Source of the DNA: Methanoregula sp. UBA64
GTDB lineage: Archaea > Halobacteriota > Methanomicrobia > Methanomicrobiales > Methanospirillaceae
Assembly (NCBI RefSeq): GCF_002502735.1
Contig: NZ_DAQC01000001.1
Span: 303,229 to 367,228 of the forward strand
Direction of reading: 5' to 3'
DNA: 64,000 nt
The notes under the pieces were generated by a model. It had not been told where the DNA came from, made no database searches, and worked only from the letters and a program-made list of their open reading frames with translations. Each line of letters starts with the position of its first letter. Within the stretch, counting starts at the first letter, position 1. Shown piece by piece: positions 1-8,107 of the stretch. The position numbers and the translations under genes are program-made.

Positions 1-351
1 GCAGATATCCGGGTAATCGAGGGTGCTCTTGGCGATGGTTCGGTATGCAGGATAACCTGGGACGATCTCGACCGATCCGTGCAGACCTATACGCTCGGCC
101 AGCTCATTGATGCCGCAGGGGGATGCGATTTTTTAAAATGCGACTGCGAAGGTGCGGAATGGACGATCTGCCCGGAAGATCTTCTCGGGATCCGGAGGAT
201 CGAGATGGAGCTGCACATCCCCCCGATCTGCCCGAACATAAACCCGGCGCTGCTCGACTTCATCGGTCAGCACTTTACCTTTACCCTTGACCGCACCCCG
301 GTTCATTCGGCCCTCGGGGTCATGGGTATCCTTCATGCGGTCAGAAAATAG
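1..351 (+). CDS. FkbM-family SAM-dependent methyltransferase, C-terminal part (5' truncated)
   Basis: The reading frame is open from the first base of the window to the TAG at 349-351, so only the last ~116 residues are visible. The segment FLKCDCEGAEW matches the conserved 'lKiDvEGaE' motif of FkbM-type O-methyltransferases, which sits after the SAM-binding Rossmann core. These enzymes usually methylate sugars or other small surface or secondary metabolites. The GTG at 79 is internal to the domain and is not the start. The family assignment is fairly safe; the substrate is unknown. Confidence 0.75.
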   Translation, partial: ADIRVIEGALGDGSVCRITWDDLDRSVQTYTLGQLIDAAGGCDFLKCDCEGAEWTICPEDLLGIRRIEMELHIPPICPNINPALLDFIGQHFTFTLDRTPVHSALGVMGILHAVRK

Positions 352-450
352 CGGTCAGAATGCTCATCCGGTTCCCCCGTTACGAACCGTGGCCCGCCGG
401 TAAGGCCGCTGGCTAAACAAAAACCCTTGAAAAATGGCGGAAGAAGAGCG

Positions 451-873
451 TTACTCTTCAATCTGGATCGTGGTCAGCTTGACCGATTCGACACCTTTCT
501 GGGACATCAGGCGCTCGGCAAGTTCCTTTAACTGGGAACCGTCCCCGTGGACGAGGATCACTTCGAGGCAGCGGTTATGGGTCACATGGGAGTGGAGCGA
601 GGCCTTGATGATCTCGTGGTGGTCGTGCTGGATGTCGGTTATGGTCGTGAGAAGGCCGCGCTGGTCGTGATCGTATACCATCGTGATCACGCCTTCGCGT
701 TCTCCCTTGACATCGGCCATCCACTTGTAGTACGTGATATAGGTACGGATGGCATCGCGGATACCCTCGGAACGTGAGGAATAGCCCCGGGCATTGATAA
801 TTTCATCGAACTTGTCGAGGAGGTTTTTGGGAAGCGAGATCCCAATGCGGGAGAGATCGTTGTCGAAGGTCAT
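451..873 (-). CDS. nikR: NikR-type nickel-responsive transcriptional regulator
   Basis: A 140-residue protein of the usual NikR length. The N-terminal ribbon-helix-helix domain (about residues 8-50, with SLPKNLLDKFDEI and SRSEGIRDAIR) is followed by an ACT-like metal-binding domain. The four residues that form the high-affinity nickel site in E. coli NikR (His76, His87, His89, Cys95) are present with the same spacing as His83, His94, His96 and Cys102. In known systems NikR represses nickel importers when nickel is plentiful. It lies at the edge of a large block of metal-handling genes. Its own upstream region carries the palindrome TTACGTAA (934-941), which could be an autoregulatory site, though that is inference. 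Confidence 0.93.
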   Translation of the reverse strand: MTFDNDLSRIGISLPKNLLDKFDEIINARGYSSRSEGIRDAIRTYITYYKWMADVKGEREGVITMVYDHDQRGLLTTITDIQHDHHEIIKASLHSHVTHNRCLEVILVHGDGSQLKELAERLMSQKGVESVKLTTIQIEE

Positions 874-932
874 AACATCAGCTATGTGAATATCATTGCT
901 GCTTGTTTTTTAAGGTTTTGAAAAACCGGGTG

Positions 933-944
933 GTTACGTAATAC
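933..944. promoter_or_regulatory. Palindromic site upstream of nikR
   Basis: GTTACGTAATAC contains the perfect 8-bp palindrome TTACGTAA at 934-941, about 60 bases upstream of the nikR start. A second short perfect hairpin, GGTTTT-GA-AAAACC, lies at 914-927. Either could be an operator for autoregulation or part of the promoter. Assignment to NikR is not supported by a known archaeal consensus. Confidence 0.3.
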
Positions 945-1028
945 TTGGTGTGAGGATTTCCTTTACGCTACCATGCGGCCGGAAGGCCGGGTTTTGGGCA
1001 GATTAACGGCTTGTTTGCAAAAACAGGG

Positions 1029-1559
1029 CTATTGCGGGAAGAGGGATCCCGTTGCAATAGTTTTACCGGTCCGGGAATCGATCACCATCCAGGTGAGCTC
1101 TTTGTTCTTCCAGAATATGACATTCCCAAACTGGATCCCGGTACCATCAGCGGTCTGTTTCCCGGCAATGAAAAACCGATCTCCGGCTCTTACGGTGGTT
1201 TCGTCACATGCCGGGCCCGTTTTACCAAGAAGGGTAAAATTATTATTCCCTATGCCCTGCCGGGTTAATTGTGTTTTATTCTCTGTTTCATCGGACCGGA
1301 GAACCACCTGGATAGAATTGAGCGAGAATGGATCTCCTCCCGTATGATCGAAATAGATGCGGTAATAATCTGTGCTACCGGTTACGTTTTTTTCAAAATG
1401 TGCAGGCACGCTGATGGAGCTCTGGGGAGATTTTTCCCCGGTATCGCTGAAACTTCCGGCAAATGCGCTCGCGATTGCCGCGATCATGATGGTGATTGCC
1501 AGCATGAGCATGACCCCGACAACCGGTGAAACTGCCCTGTCGTGGGTATGAAATACCAT
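1029..1559 (-). CDS. Archaeal type IV pilin (Pilin_N), HTGGD class
   Basis: 176 residues. A short basic leader ends in DRA, followed by VSPVVGVMLMLAITIMIAA, the euryarchaeal class III signal peptide and hydrophobic polymerisation helix processed by a prepilin peptidase. The beta-rich remainder contains the FDHTGGDPFSL motif shared with the pilins at 28687-29199 and 30077-30613. The start ATG overlaps the stop of the upstream pilin gene (bases 1559-1561), so the two are translationally coupled. Probably a surface adhesion filament subunit. Confidence 0.9.
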   Translation of the reverse strand: MVFHTHDRAVSPVVGVMLMLAITIMIAAIASAFAGSFSDTGEKSPQSSISVPAHFEKNVTGSTDYYRIYFDHTGGDPFSLNSIQVVLRSDETENKTQLTRQGIGNNNFTLLGKTGPACDETTVRAGDRFFIAGKQTADGTGIQFGNVIFWKNKELTWMVIDSRTGKTIATGSLFPQ

Positions 1560-2203
1560 CAGCTGATCACCACATCCTTGTCGAAGATGATCTGGCCGCT
1601 CGGGGTGTGGATGATTTTTACGGAGACTACCCCGCCGGGGCTGAATTCGTCCTTTCCGAAATTAACATTCGGGAATAACTGATCCATCCCGGGGTTTTCT
1701 TTTAATTCGGGATTGCCGGTGTATGCATCCTCGCCATTGCAGGATTGTGCCGGTGTCACCAGAATATCGCCCGGCTTAAATGTTGCCGATGCATTCCCGA
1801 ACCAGTTGGCCTGACTGTCCGGATCCGTGAACCGGCTGTCATCCTTAATGAAAAGTACCCCGGAGGGGACGGATGACCCTTTCATATCAACCGATCTTTC
1901 CCCCATCAGGGATCCCCGGCTGATGGTACTGGTTCCCGGAACCGTGTAATAGGTCACAATCTGGAGGTCTTTTGTCTGGAGGACGTTTCCCGAGACATGC
2001 CGGATGATCATGGCAGGGGTGGAAAAACCGTCATACTGCTTGTGCGCGTAAATGCTGACGTCGAGAATCGCGCTCGGGGCTTTTTTTTCCGTGTTGGAAA
2101 AGTTCCCGGCAGTTGCGCTCACGATCGCTGCGATCATGATGGTCACGGCCAGCATGAGCATGACCCCGACAACCGGTGAAACCCCTGACTCCCGCAACTC
2201 CAT
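1559..2203 (-). CDS. Archaeal type IV pilin (Pilin_N), DLQIVT class
   Basis: 214 residues with leader RESG followed by VSPVVGVMLMLAVTIMIAAI, a canonical class III signal and pilin helix. The body carries KDLQIVTYYTV early and VSVKIIHTPSGQIIF near the C-terminus, as in the longer pilins at 27438-28508, 29196-30017 and 30615-31184. It is the first gene of a two-gene pilin operon and is read divergently from the pilin pair at 2448-3862. A 34-base stretch at 2149-2182 is identical to 1499-1532 in the downstream gene, so the two N-terminal coding regions are recent or homogenised duplicates. Confidence 0.9.
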   Translation of the reverse strand: MELRESGVSPVVGVMLMLAVTIMIAAIVSATAGNFSNTEKKAPSAILDVSIYAHKQYDGFSTPAMIIRHVSGNVLQTKDLQIVTYYTVPGTSTISRGSLMGERSVDMKGSSVPSGVLFIKDDSRFTDPDSQANWFGNASATFKPGDILVTPAQSCNGEDAYTGNPELKENPGMDQLFPNVNFGKDEFSPGGVVSVKIIHTPSGQIIFDKDVVIS

Positions 2204-2447
2204 TTTCTGACTCCTTTTCCGGTAGGTAGGTTGGGGGAACTGTGTAATTAAGACTTTCTTAATTTATCGTAATATCCGGTATACGTTAAAAAAATCAGGG
2301 TAAATACAAAAAATCTATTATTTACTATTAACTTTTGTTAAAAATTCCAAGTAATGTATTAATTAAAGTCTTACAAAAAGAAAGTGATTTATTACGCAGC
2401 GCTTAAACTATAACCCGGTTTCAAAAATACTGCGTGATGTATCTCCC
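2204..2447. promoter_or_regulatory. A/T-rich divergent promoter region between pilin operons, with inverted repeat
   Basis: This 244-base gap separates the divergent pilin genes. It is strongly A/T-rich, with several TATA-like stretches. It contains a perfect 9-base inverted repeat, TAAGACTTT (2249-2257) and AAAGTCTTA (2365-2373), one arm near each gene. The arms could be matching sites for one regulator acting on both promoters, or could form a cruciform. I see no coding sequence here. Confidence 0.5.
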
Positions 2448-2954
2448 ATGACTGCTCCCGGACCCAATTGTACAAGTAAGCCGCCGCTGAGAGGACCGCG
2501 GTGCAGCATATCCGCACATGCCCTGGCGCATGATGCCGGTGTATCGGAAGTAGTCGGCGAGATGCTGATGATCGGCCTTGTGATCATCCTTATCGGGGTA
2601 TTTGCCGCAGCCCTGGGTAATTTTCTCCCGACTGCCCGGGATCCGAGCGTTACTATCCTGTTGACAAACGATACCCACAACATTTCCCTGTGGCACAAAG
2701 GAGGGGACTGGGTGAAAACGGAGGATTTGACGGTGGTTATCAGCAACGATACCACGTCGCGTAAATATTGCGCAAACAGTACTCAAAGAACGGAGTGCTC
2801 TTTGGATTTCGATATGGTTTCTGACAATTCACACACTGCCGTTTTTGACCTGGGGAGCCGCATCAATGTAACCGCAGGCCCCCTGGCCGGAGATGAAACC
2901 ATCTCGCTTGTCACGCCCGGTTCACGGATTTTCATCGGGAGAGTGTCGGTATGA
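2448..2954 (+). CDS. Type IV pilin-like protein with atypical signal
   Basis: 168 residues. After an unusually long N-terminal stretch of about 30 residues comes GVSEVVGEMLMIGLVIILIG, a pilin-type hydrophobic helix in which the usual SPVVGV is SEVVGE; both glutamates are unusual at these positions. The body includes SLWHKGGDWVKTEDL, a counterpart of the HAGGD motif of other pilins here. No other in-frame Met precedes the helix, so the long leader is kept, but the start is uncertain. It overlaps the next gene by 4 bases and the two are probably co-translated. Confidence 0.8.
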   Translation: MTAPGPNCTSKPPLRGPRCSISAHALAHDAGVSEVVGEMLMIGLVIILIGVFAAALGNFLPTARDPSVTILLTNDTHNISLWHKGGDWVKTEDLTVVISNDTTSRKYCANSTQRTECSLDFDMVSDNSHTAVFDLGSRINVTAGPLAGDETISLVTPGSRIFIGRVSV

Positions 2955-3862
2955 CCCGGGACGATGCAGTTGCCCCGGTGATCGCAGCAATGCTCGTACT
3001 GGCAGTTATCGTCACCTTTTTTGCAGTCTGGAACGCCACGGCAATTCCCTCCATGAAAGCGCAGGCAGAGGTCTCGCACCTGCATGAAGTTGAAGAAGGG
3101 ATGCTCCGGTTCTCATCGGATATTGAATCTGCCGCATCAATGCCCGCCAGTATGAAACTATCCGAACGAATTCCCCTTGGTGGCGGGGATATCCTGTACA
3201 GTTCCACCAAATCGGGGGGGATTCTTACGGTGCAGAGAGAAGACCCCTACCTGGGTATCCGCCTCTATAATGTGTCCGGCCGGATGGAAAGCAGCAGGTT
3301 TGTACTTTCCAATATTTCCTATCGTCCGGCAGGTAATTTCTGGCAGGACCAGGGATATGTCTGGTCCCGCGGTTATGTGAATGTCACAAAAGGATCGGTG
3401 TCGGTGCCACTGGAATATCCGACCATGCGGGAAGTAGCGTATAATATTACGGACGTACTTTTCAGTGCCCGGGTAATTTCCTATGGATCCGATCCGGGCA
3501 CCTGTTCGGTTATTGAAATAAAATGCGTCAATATTACTCCGGGAGAAACGCAAAATTCCCTTAGTGGCAACGGGATTGGCACGCTTTCTCTGGGCAGCAC
3601 GGTTGCGCCTCCTGAACGGTTTTCCAATGTCACGAGGATCAATGTCACGGTCTTTGCAGAGGCAGAGCCGCTGTCCGGATTTCCCCTGGTCATGCAGAAT
3701 GCGGTAAATGCCAGTCTTGCAAATATTCAGAATCCGGTCTGTTCCAATATCCGGTACGATACCGTCCATTCGACCAGCCGCACAACGGCACTCATTGTCG
3801 ATCCCCTGCCCAATGTCACCGTAATCCGGCAAACAACAGCGATAACGATCGGTACGAAGTAG
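2951..3862 (+). CDS. Large pilin-like secreted protein
   Basis: 303 residues. The N-terminus MTRDDAVAPVIAAMLVLAVI resembles a class III signal (AVAPVIAAM instead of AVSPVVGVM), followed by one hydrophobic helix and a long beta-rich, N-glycosylation-sequon-rich ectodomain (many NVT, NIT, NVS). The length and layout match large archaeal minor pilins or pilin-like adhesins rather than the small major subunits. It overlaps the preceding pilin-like gene by 4 bases. I infer that the pair forms a heteromeric surface structure; the exact family is not certain. Confidence 0.75.
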   Translation: MTRDDAVAPVIAAMLVLAVIVTFFAVWNATAIPSMKAQAEVSHLHEVEEGMLRFSSDIESAASMPASMKLSERIPLGGGDILYSSTKSGGILTVQREDPYLGIRLYNVSGRMESSRFVLSNISYRPAGNFWQDQGYVWSRGYVNVTKGSVSVPLEYPTMREVAYNITDVLFSARVISYGSDPGTCSVIEIKCVNITPGETQNSLSGNGIGTLSLGSTVAPPERFSNVTRINVTVFAEAEPLSGFPLVMQNAVNASLANIQNPVCSNIRYDTVHSTSRTTALIVDPLPNVTVIRQTTAITIGTK

Positions 3863-3994
3863 GGGGGGTGAGGTCACTTCCCGGCTCTGGTCCCGACAAT
3901 CCCTTTTTTCGTATGCCACTATTGCATCGATCTCTGCACAGCCCATAATAACCTACTTATACTAACCCTCCCCAGTTCCGTGTGGTGAGCACAC

Positions 3995-4204
3995 ATGAAG
4001 ATCAGTGCACGCAACATCCTGAAAGGAAAAGTAAAGGCGATCACCCCGGGCAGCGTAAACTCCGAGGTCATCATTGAACTTCCCGGAGGACAGCAGATCA
4101 CCTCCATTATCACGAAGAAATCTGTTGCATCCCTCGGCCTTGCGGTCGGTAAGGAAGCATATGCCGTGATCAAGTCAAGCGAAGTAATGATTGCGGTAGA
4201 TTAA
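3995..4204 (+). CDS. Molbindin (Mop domain), molybdate/tungstate-binding protein
   Basis: 69 residues, the length of a single Mop (TOBE-like) domain. It begins MKISARNILKGKVKAITPGS and continues with VNSEVIIELPGGQQITSIIT, typical of the oxyanion-binding Mop fold. Molbindins oligomerise and store or buffer molybdate or tungstate, which methanogens need for formylmethanofuran and formate dehydrogenases. A good GGTGAG ribosome site precedes the ATG, and a TATA-like CTTATACTAA lies about 40 bases upstream. It opens the metal-handling block. Confidence 0.9.
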   Translation: MKISARNILKGKVKAITPGSVNSEVIIELPGGQQITSIITKKSVASLGLAVGKEAYAVIKSSEVMIAVD

Positions 4205-4283
4205 CCGTATTTTTTGGCACGGGGCACCAGGCTCCGTGCATTTACGTATCTGCCGGCGCTATCCTGCGGAACCGTCAGTCCGG

Positions 4284-5252
4284 CTATCGTGGACACCGGA
4301 TCGGGGAACTCCTTCGGTCCTGCCGGGCAAACAGGTACTCTTTCTGGAAATTACAGAGTCCCGGGACGGGGTCCGGATCGTTCATGAAGGTATCTATAAA
4401 GCGCCGGGTATCGATGGTCCTGCAGGACTGGATAAAATCGATTCCCCGCGAGAAAAAGGCGTCCGGGACCAGGGAGGCTCCGGTTCCGACCAGACCGGTT
4501 AACCGGGCATTTTTTGCATACCCGAGAAATCTTTCAAACGTACCGTTCACCAGCGTGGATGACGGGAGCAGGACAACATCGGCATTTCCGAGAACCTCCT
4601 GTTGATCTTCGAAGGAGTGACGATGGATCCTGGTCGGGCCGGCAGACACATTCGCACTCACCTCAAGGGCTTCCGGTTCGGTTGCCGGGTCAGGTGTGAG
4701 CATATGGAGCTCACGGCAGATCTCCCATAATCCCCGGCACCCGGTGTGCGGGCCTGCAACTGCGACAATGTCGTCGGGCCGGATCAGGCGGGAAAGGACC
4801 GGGTTGTCCTGGATAAAGGGATCGCCCGCTCTCCAGCACTCTGCCTGCCATCCCGTTTTCCGTATCGAGGGACATCCGAGAAACGGCTGGGACAATGCAC
4901 AGAGCACGGCGAGTTTTACCGAAGAATCGAGAACAGCGTTCAGGGACAGTTTCAGATCGGGAAGGACAAGGAGCGGCATCCCGACAAGCGACTGCACCTG
5001 TTTTAAAACCTGTGCCGGAGTGTCAGGTCCGCGACCCGGGACATCCCCGTAATACGGGGCAATGCCGCATTCCATGGTTGTGCCGGTTACTGCAATCCAT
5101 CCCGGGCGAATGCAGATCCGGTCAACCGCGCCGGGCCGGATCTGCCGTTCGCTGTACATCTGCCGCAGACGGGAGAGTGTGGCCTCAAGGACCGGAAGCA
5201 GGGAAACTACCGGCTCCTGTACGGCACCACACCTGTATCGAGCATCGTTCAT
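4284..5252 (-). CDS. DUF4213/DUF364 putative heavy-metal chelation protein, copy 1
   Basis: 322 residues. The N-terminal ~110 residues fit DUF4213 (enolase-N-like) and the rest fits DUF364 (Rossmann-like). The conserved segment SSTLVNGTFERFLGYAKNAR is almost the same as in the paralogue at 15535-16401. The solved member of this family was proposed to chelate heavy metals at the interface of the two domains. The start ATG at 5250-5252 is followed by MNDARYRCGAV, longer than the paralogue's N-terminus; an internal start is possible. Exact substrate unknown. Confidence 0.85.
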   Translation of the reverse strand: MNDARYRCGAVQEPVVSLLPVLEATLSRLRQMYSERQIRPGAVDRICIRPGWIAVTGTTMECGIAPYYGDVPGRGPDTPAQVLKQVQSLVGMPLLVLPDLKLSLNAVLDSSVKLAVLCALSQPFLGCPSIRKTGWQAECWRAGDPFIQDNPVLSRLIRPDDIVAVAGPHTGCRGLWEICRELHMLTPDPATEPEALEVSANVSAGPTRIHRHSFEDQQEVLGNADVVLLPSSTLVNGTFERFLGYAKNARLTGLVGTGASLVPDAFFSRGIDFIQSCRTIDTRRFIDTFMNDPDPVPGLCNFQKEYLFARQDRRSSPIRCPR

Positions 5253-5732
5253 GAAGGGTACGTAGTGTTATCCCGGCAAATGATAAATATTTTTATTTAA
5301 TCAATCCAAAAAGTTAAAGGAGAAACATTATATTATTGCAGAACAAACGATGGTGTGTCCCTTTGGAGATGCACGCGACCAGAGCGGACACATGCACACA
5401 GACACAGGAATACGTGGAAGAAACATCAGAACCTCGCTTGAAACGGTAAAATGGTTTATCATACCTGATACGGCACGGCCGGGCCGCGACACGACATATA
5501 TCGACCATGAGCACTGTCGCATCCTCCTTATGATCGCGGCCCCCGGTGCCGGATTCAGGGCAGAAGATACCGGTTCTTTTGGTACAAGGTTGCCGGTGCG
5601 TATCTGTTCTTAAAATCCCTTCAGGCTCCGTAAGGGGAATGGCGGACTATCCGCTGATGTTTATCCGGGTGTTGTCTAAAAAAAAAGCCGGGGCAGCCTC
5701 TTTGGCGGTGCCTCATGAAGAAAGCAGGAATG
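5253..5732. other. Intergenic region, no convincing gene
   Basis: About 480 bases. The part next to the DUF364 gene (5270-5310) is A/T-rich with ATAAATATTTTTATTTAA, the likely promoter of that gene. Short open frames exist on both strands, but none has family resemblance, a ribosome site or a plausible composition. Confidence 0.5.
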
Positions 5733-6305
5733 TCAGCGGCTCTCTTTTAACGGATGCAGAGGATCTTTCCGGTTGCGCAGGTATGCCATCTGCCGGACCT
5801 GGAGCGTGCAGGGATTGATCGCGTCTCTCCGGCTTCGGGACTCTTCAAGAAAGCGATCCGCTTCGGTAGTCTTTACCTCGAAAAATGTAAAATCCCCGGC
5901 AAAAAGATCTCCGGGAAATGTATTGTCCTGCTCCCAGGCATCCATGATGGGGATGTACCGCTCACAGGTACCCTCGGGGAGAATGCGAAACAGGCAGACC
6001 CCGGGCGGGTCGGATGTCATAAAATAGGAGGGATGAGGGGTAGCCTTGGTAAACCGGATACCGTGATCTCCCGGGAACGGTTCCGTGTGCAGAACGGACC
6101 CGGACAGGATCTCCTGCGGGATCTCCTGTCCGTATGCAGCGCAGGCAGATCCCGACGGGGCAAGGTGCCTGCAGACATGGCAGAATGGCGGCAGGCGTTT
6201 TGTCTCCAGGAAAATCCCCCCGTTTTTTGGATACTTGCATGTTGAATCTGATCGAAAATAATCCTGATGATCCGGGAGGGGGCGGGACAGGGCAGTCCGG
6301 GGCAT
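5733..6305 (-). CDS. Conserved hypothetical cysteine-cluster protein
   Basis: 190 residues if read from the first ATG. The core FCHVCRHL...CAAYGQEIPQEIL...PGDHGIRF matches a widespread uncharacterised protein type with a CxxC pair, a third cysteine, an 'IPxxI' turn and a 'PGDxGIxF' motif. These residues could bind zinc or another metal; no function is established that I can name. The first ~38 residues lack family resemblance, so the true start may be internal. It lies in the same direction as FmdE copy 1 and DUF364 copy 1, in what may be one transcription unit. Confidence 0.65.
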   Translation of the reverse strand: MPRTALSRPLPDHQDYFRSDSTCKYPKNGGIFLETKRLPPFCHVCRHLAPSGSACAAYGQEIPQEILSGSVLHTEPFPGDHGIRFTKATPHPSYFMTSDPPGVCLFRILPEGTCERYIPIMDAWEQDNTFPGDLFAGDFTFFEVKTTEADRFLEESRSRRDAINPCTLQVRQMAYLRNRKDPLHPLKESR

Positions 6306-6390
6306 CGTGGTCCGGAGCCGGCTCCTTCAAAAGCCGGTAAAAAGAGGGTTTACCATCCGCCGGTCATGTGTGGGTACAGGGGCACATAGT

Positions 6391-6957
6391 TCATATCGGG
6401 GTGTAATAGGATTCCCCGGCGCAGTTCCGGCATAACGCATCGCCGTTGACCGTCACATGCCGGTTGTCGGAGACCTGCTCCCCGCACCGGCTGCATATGG
6501 CTTTGCCCACCGGGAAACCCGGCAGGTCTTCTTTTTTGATCGCGATCCGGACGCGCTCGATTTTTAAGATCTCCGGCTCCGGGGCTACAGAAAGGATCCG
6601 GATCACTTCTGCCGGCGGCAGCTTGTCGTGTTCGGCCCGGTTTTTTTCATGGATGGATACCCGTACGGCATTCCCGTTCTGTGTATCCACAAATGTTGCT
6701 GCGAACTTCCCGTAATCCTTAAATTTGAGGCTGCGGTGGCCGAGCGAGCAGCCGGTGATTGCCTGCACTGCATCGGCGCCGCAGCGGTCGATCTCGACGT
6801 ACACGATAAGGTTCCGGTTGTTCTCGCGCGGGTTCATGCCCAGTTCCCGCATTCCGGCAATGGTCAGCCGCGTCCCGAGAACAATGCCCGGGCAGACATG
6901 CCCGTGGAATTCTTTTGCTTTTGCGAACAGATCGTCAAAGTCGCTCATGTCAGTCAT
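6391..6957 (-). CDS. FmdE-family protein with C-terminal zinc ribbon, copy 1
   Basis: 188 residues. The FmdE core shows FHGHVCPGIVLGTRL (His18, His20, Cys22) and DRCGADAVQAITGCSLGHRS, followed by a zinc ribbon with CSRCGE and CRNCAG. FmdE-family proteins were named from formylmethanofuran dehydrogenase operons but are not part of the core enzyme, and metal binding has been seen in structures. A second in-frame Met is at residue 4. The gene lies 22 bases downstream of methyltransferase MT-A, so they are probably co-transcribed. The paralogue at 13962-14525 has HGD in place of HGH. Confidence 0.88.
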   Translation of the reverse strand: MTDMSDFDDLFAKAKEFHGHVCPGIVLGTRLTIAGMRELGMNPRENNRNLIVYVEIDRCGADAVQAITGCSLGHRSLKFKDYGKFAATFVDTQNGNAVRVSIHEKNRAEHDKLPPAEVIRILSVAPEPEILKIERVRIAIKKEDLPGFPVGKAICSRCGEQVSDNRHVTVNGDALCRNCAGESYYTPI

Positions 6958-6979
6958 CCCTTTTGGTTCTCCTTACGAT

Positions 6980-7915
6980 TCACTCTTTTTTTAAAGATAC
7001 GGTATCACCCGGCTCTTCGTTGCCGGGACACGTGTTCCACCAGATATGCGCACCGAGCGTTTTGCTGCCCAGAACCAGACCGCGCTCCTCCTGGCGCAGG
7101 ACCGACTGGAAATAGTTCCTGACGATCTCTTTTTGCGCATCAGTCGTGCAGTTCAGCCGTTGGGAAAATTCCCGTACAGCATCGTCCACGGTTGCATACA
7201 CCGGTGCGGCAAATTTTGTCTCTATCTCGACATTTGCATAGATGCCCGTCTCGCAGAGGATCTGCCAGAGCCAGTCTGCGGTTGGTTCTCCCGGGAAATC
7301 TCCCCCGTGGAGCAGCGGCCAGAGATCCCGGTTCACCTGCACCCATGCTGGGGAGGTCATGAACCAGAAGAGATGAACGGTCCCGGTACAGCAGGCCTGC
7401 ATTTTGAGAAGTGCCTCTCCCATGTCCATCATCGTGAGCGAGTACGATGCGATGACCACGTCAAACGGCCCGTCAAGCTCCTTTTGGGTTACATCCTCCC
7501 ATCGTTTGGGGATGATGGTGATACCGCACATCCCGCGTTCCCGCATGTTCTCTTCAAGAACTTCCCGCATTACCGGTGAGGGTTCGACCGCGGTAACCCG
7601 GCAGCCCCGGGCAGCCAGCGGTACCGCATAGATCCCCGGGCCGGCACCGATATCGAGGACACGCGACCCATCGGGTATCCTCATCGCATCCAGGTGTGCG
7701 GTGTCGCTTTTTTTGCGCTTTGCATGATCCTTTATGTAAACCGACTGGATCCTTTTTTTGTCAGCCCAGAACTCCTTTGCATTCCCGTAACCGGGCACAG
7801 CGCAGTGGGCCAGTTTCAGCTGCCGCCACTGTTCGCGCCAGAAAAAGGGATCGGCAGGGGATCTCTGGGGTAGTGCTGCCGTGTGCGGGCTCTCGAAACC
7901 CGGGGACAATGTCAT
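6980..7915 (-). CDS. Class I SAM-dependent methyltransferase (MT-A)
   Basis: 311 residues. SAM motif I is VLDIGAGPGIYAVPLAARG (about residues 87-105), followed by VTAVEPSP (acidic loop) and FDVVIASYSLTMMDMGEAL. The C-terminal half (HLFWFMTSPAWVQVNRDLW and later IWWNT) aligns well with MT-B at 14530-15420, which is also next to an FmdE gene. The conserved pairing suggests that methyltransferase and FmdE act on the same pathway. The substrate cannot be inferred; a metal-binding ligand is a guess from context. Confidence 0.85.
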   Translation of the reverse strand: MTLSPGFESPHTAALPQRSPADPFFWREQWRQLKLAHCAVPGYGNAKEFWADKKRIQSVYIKDHAKRKKSDTAHLDAMRIPDGSRVLDIGAGPGIYAVPLAARGCRVTAVEPSPVMREVLEENMRERGMCGITIIPKRWEDVTQKELDGPFDVVIASYSLTMMDMGEALLKMQACCTGTVHLFWFMTSPAWVQVNRDLWPLLHGGDFPGEPTADWLWQILCETGIYANVEIETKFAAPVYATVDDAVREFSQRLNCTTDAQKEIVRNYFQSVLRQEERGLVLGSKTLGAHIWWNTCPGNEEPGDTVSLKKE

Positions 7916-8107
7916 GTTTACCTAGTGTACTGAATTTTATTCGTTTATTAACTGGGGTATTTTTATTTTCAAGGGCTCCCTTTCCGGACTGTGAGTGTCC
8001 TTTATCTGAATAAGGGGATACCGGGTTGTCTCCAAAAAAGATACCCCTCCTGGTGCCTCCAACCGGTATTTCCCTGCCAATAATGATACACCCGGAGAAG
8101 ATCTGTT

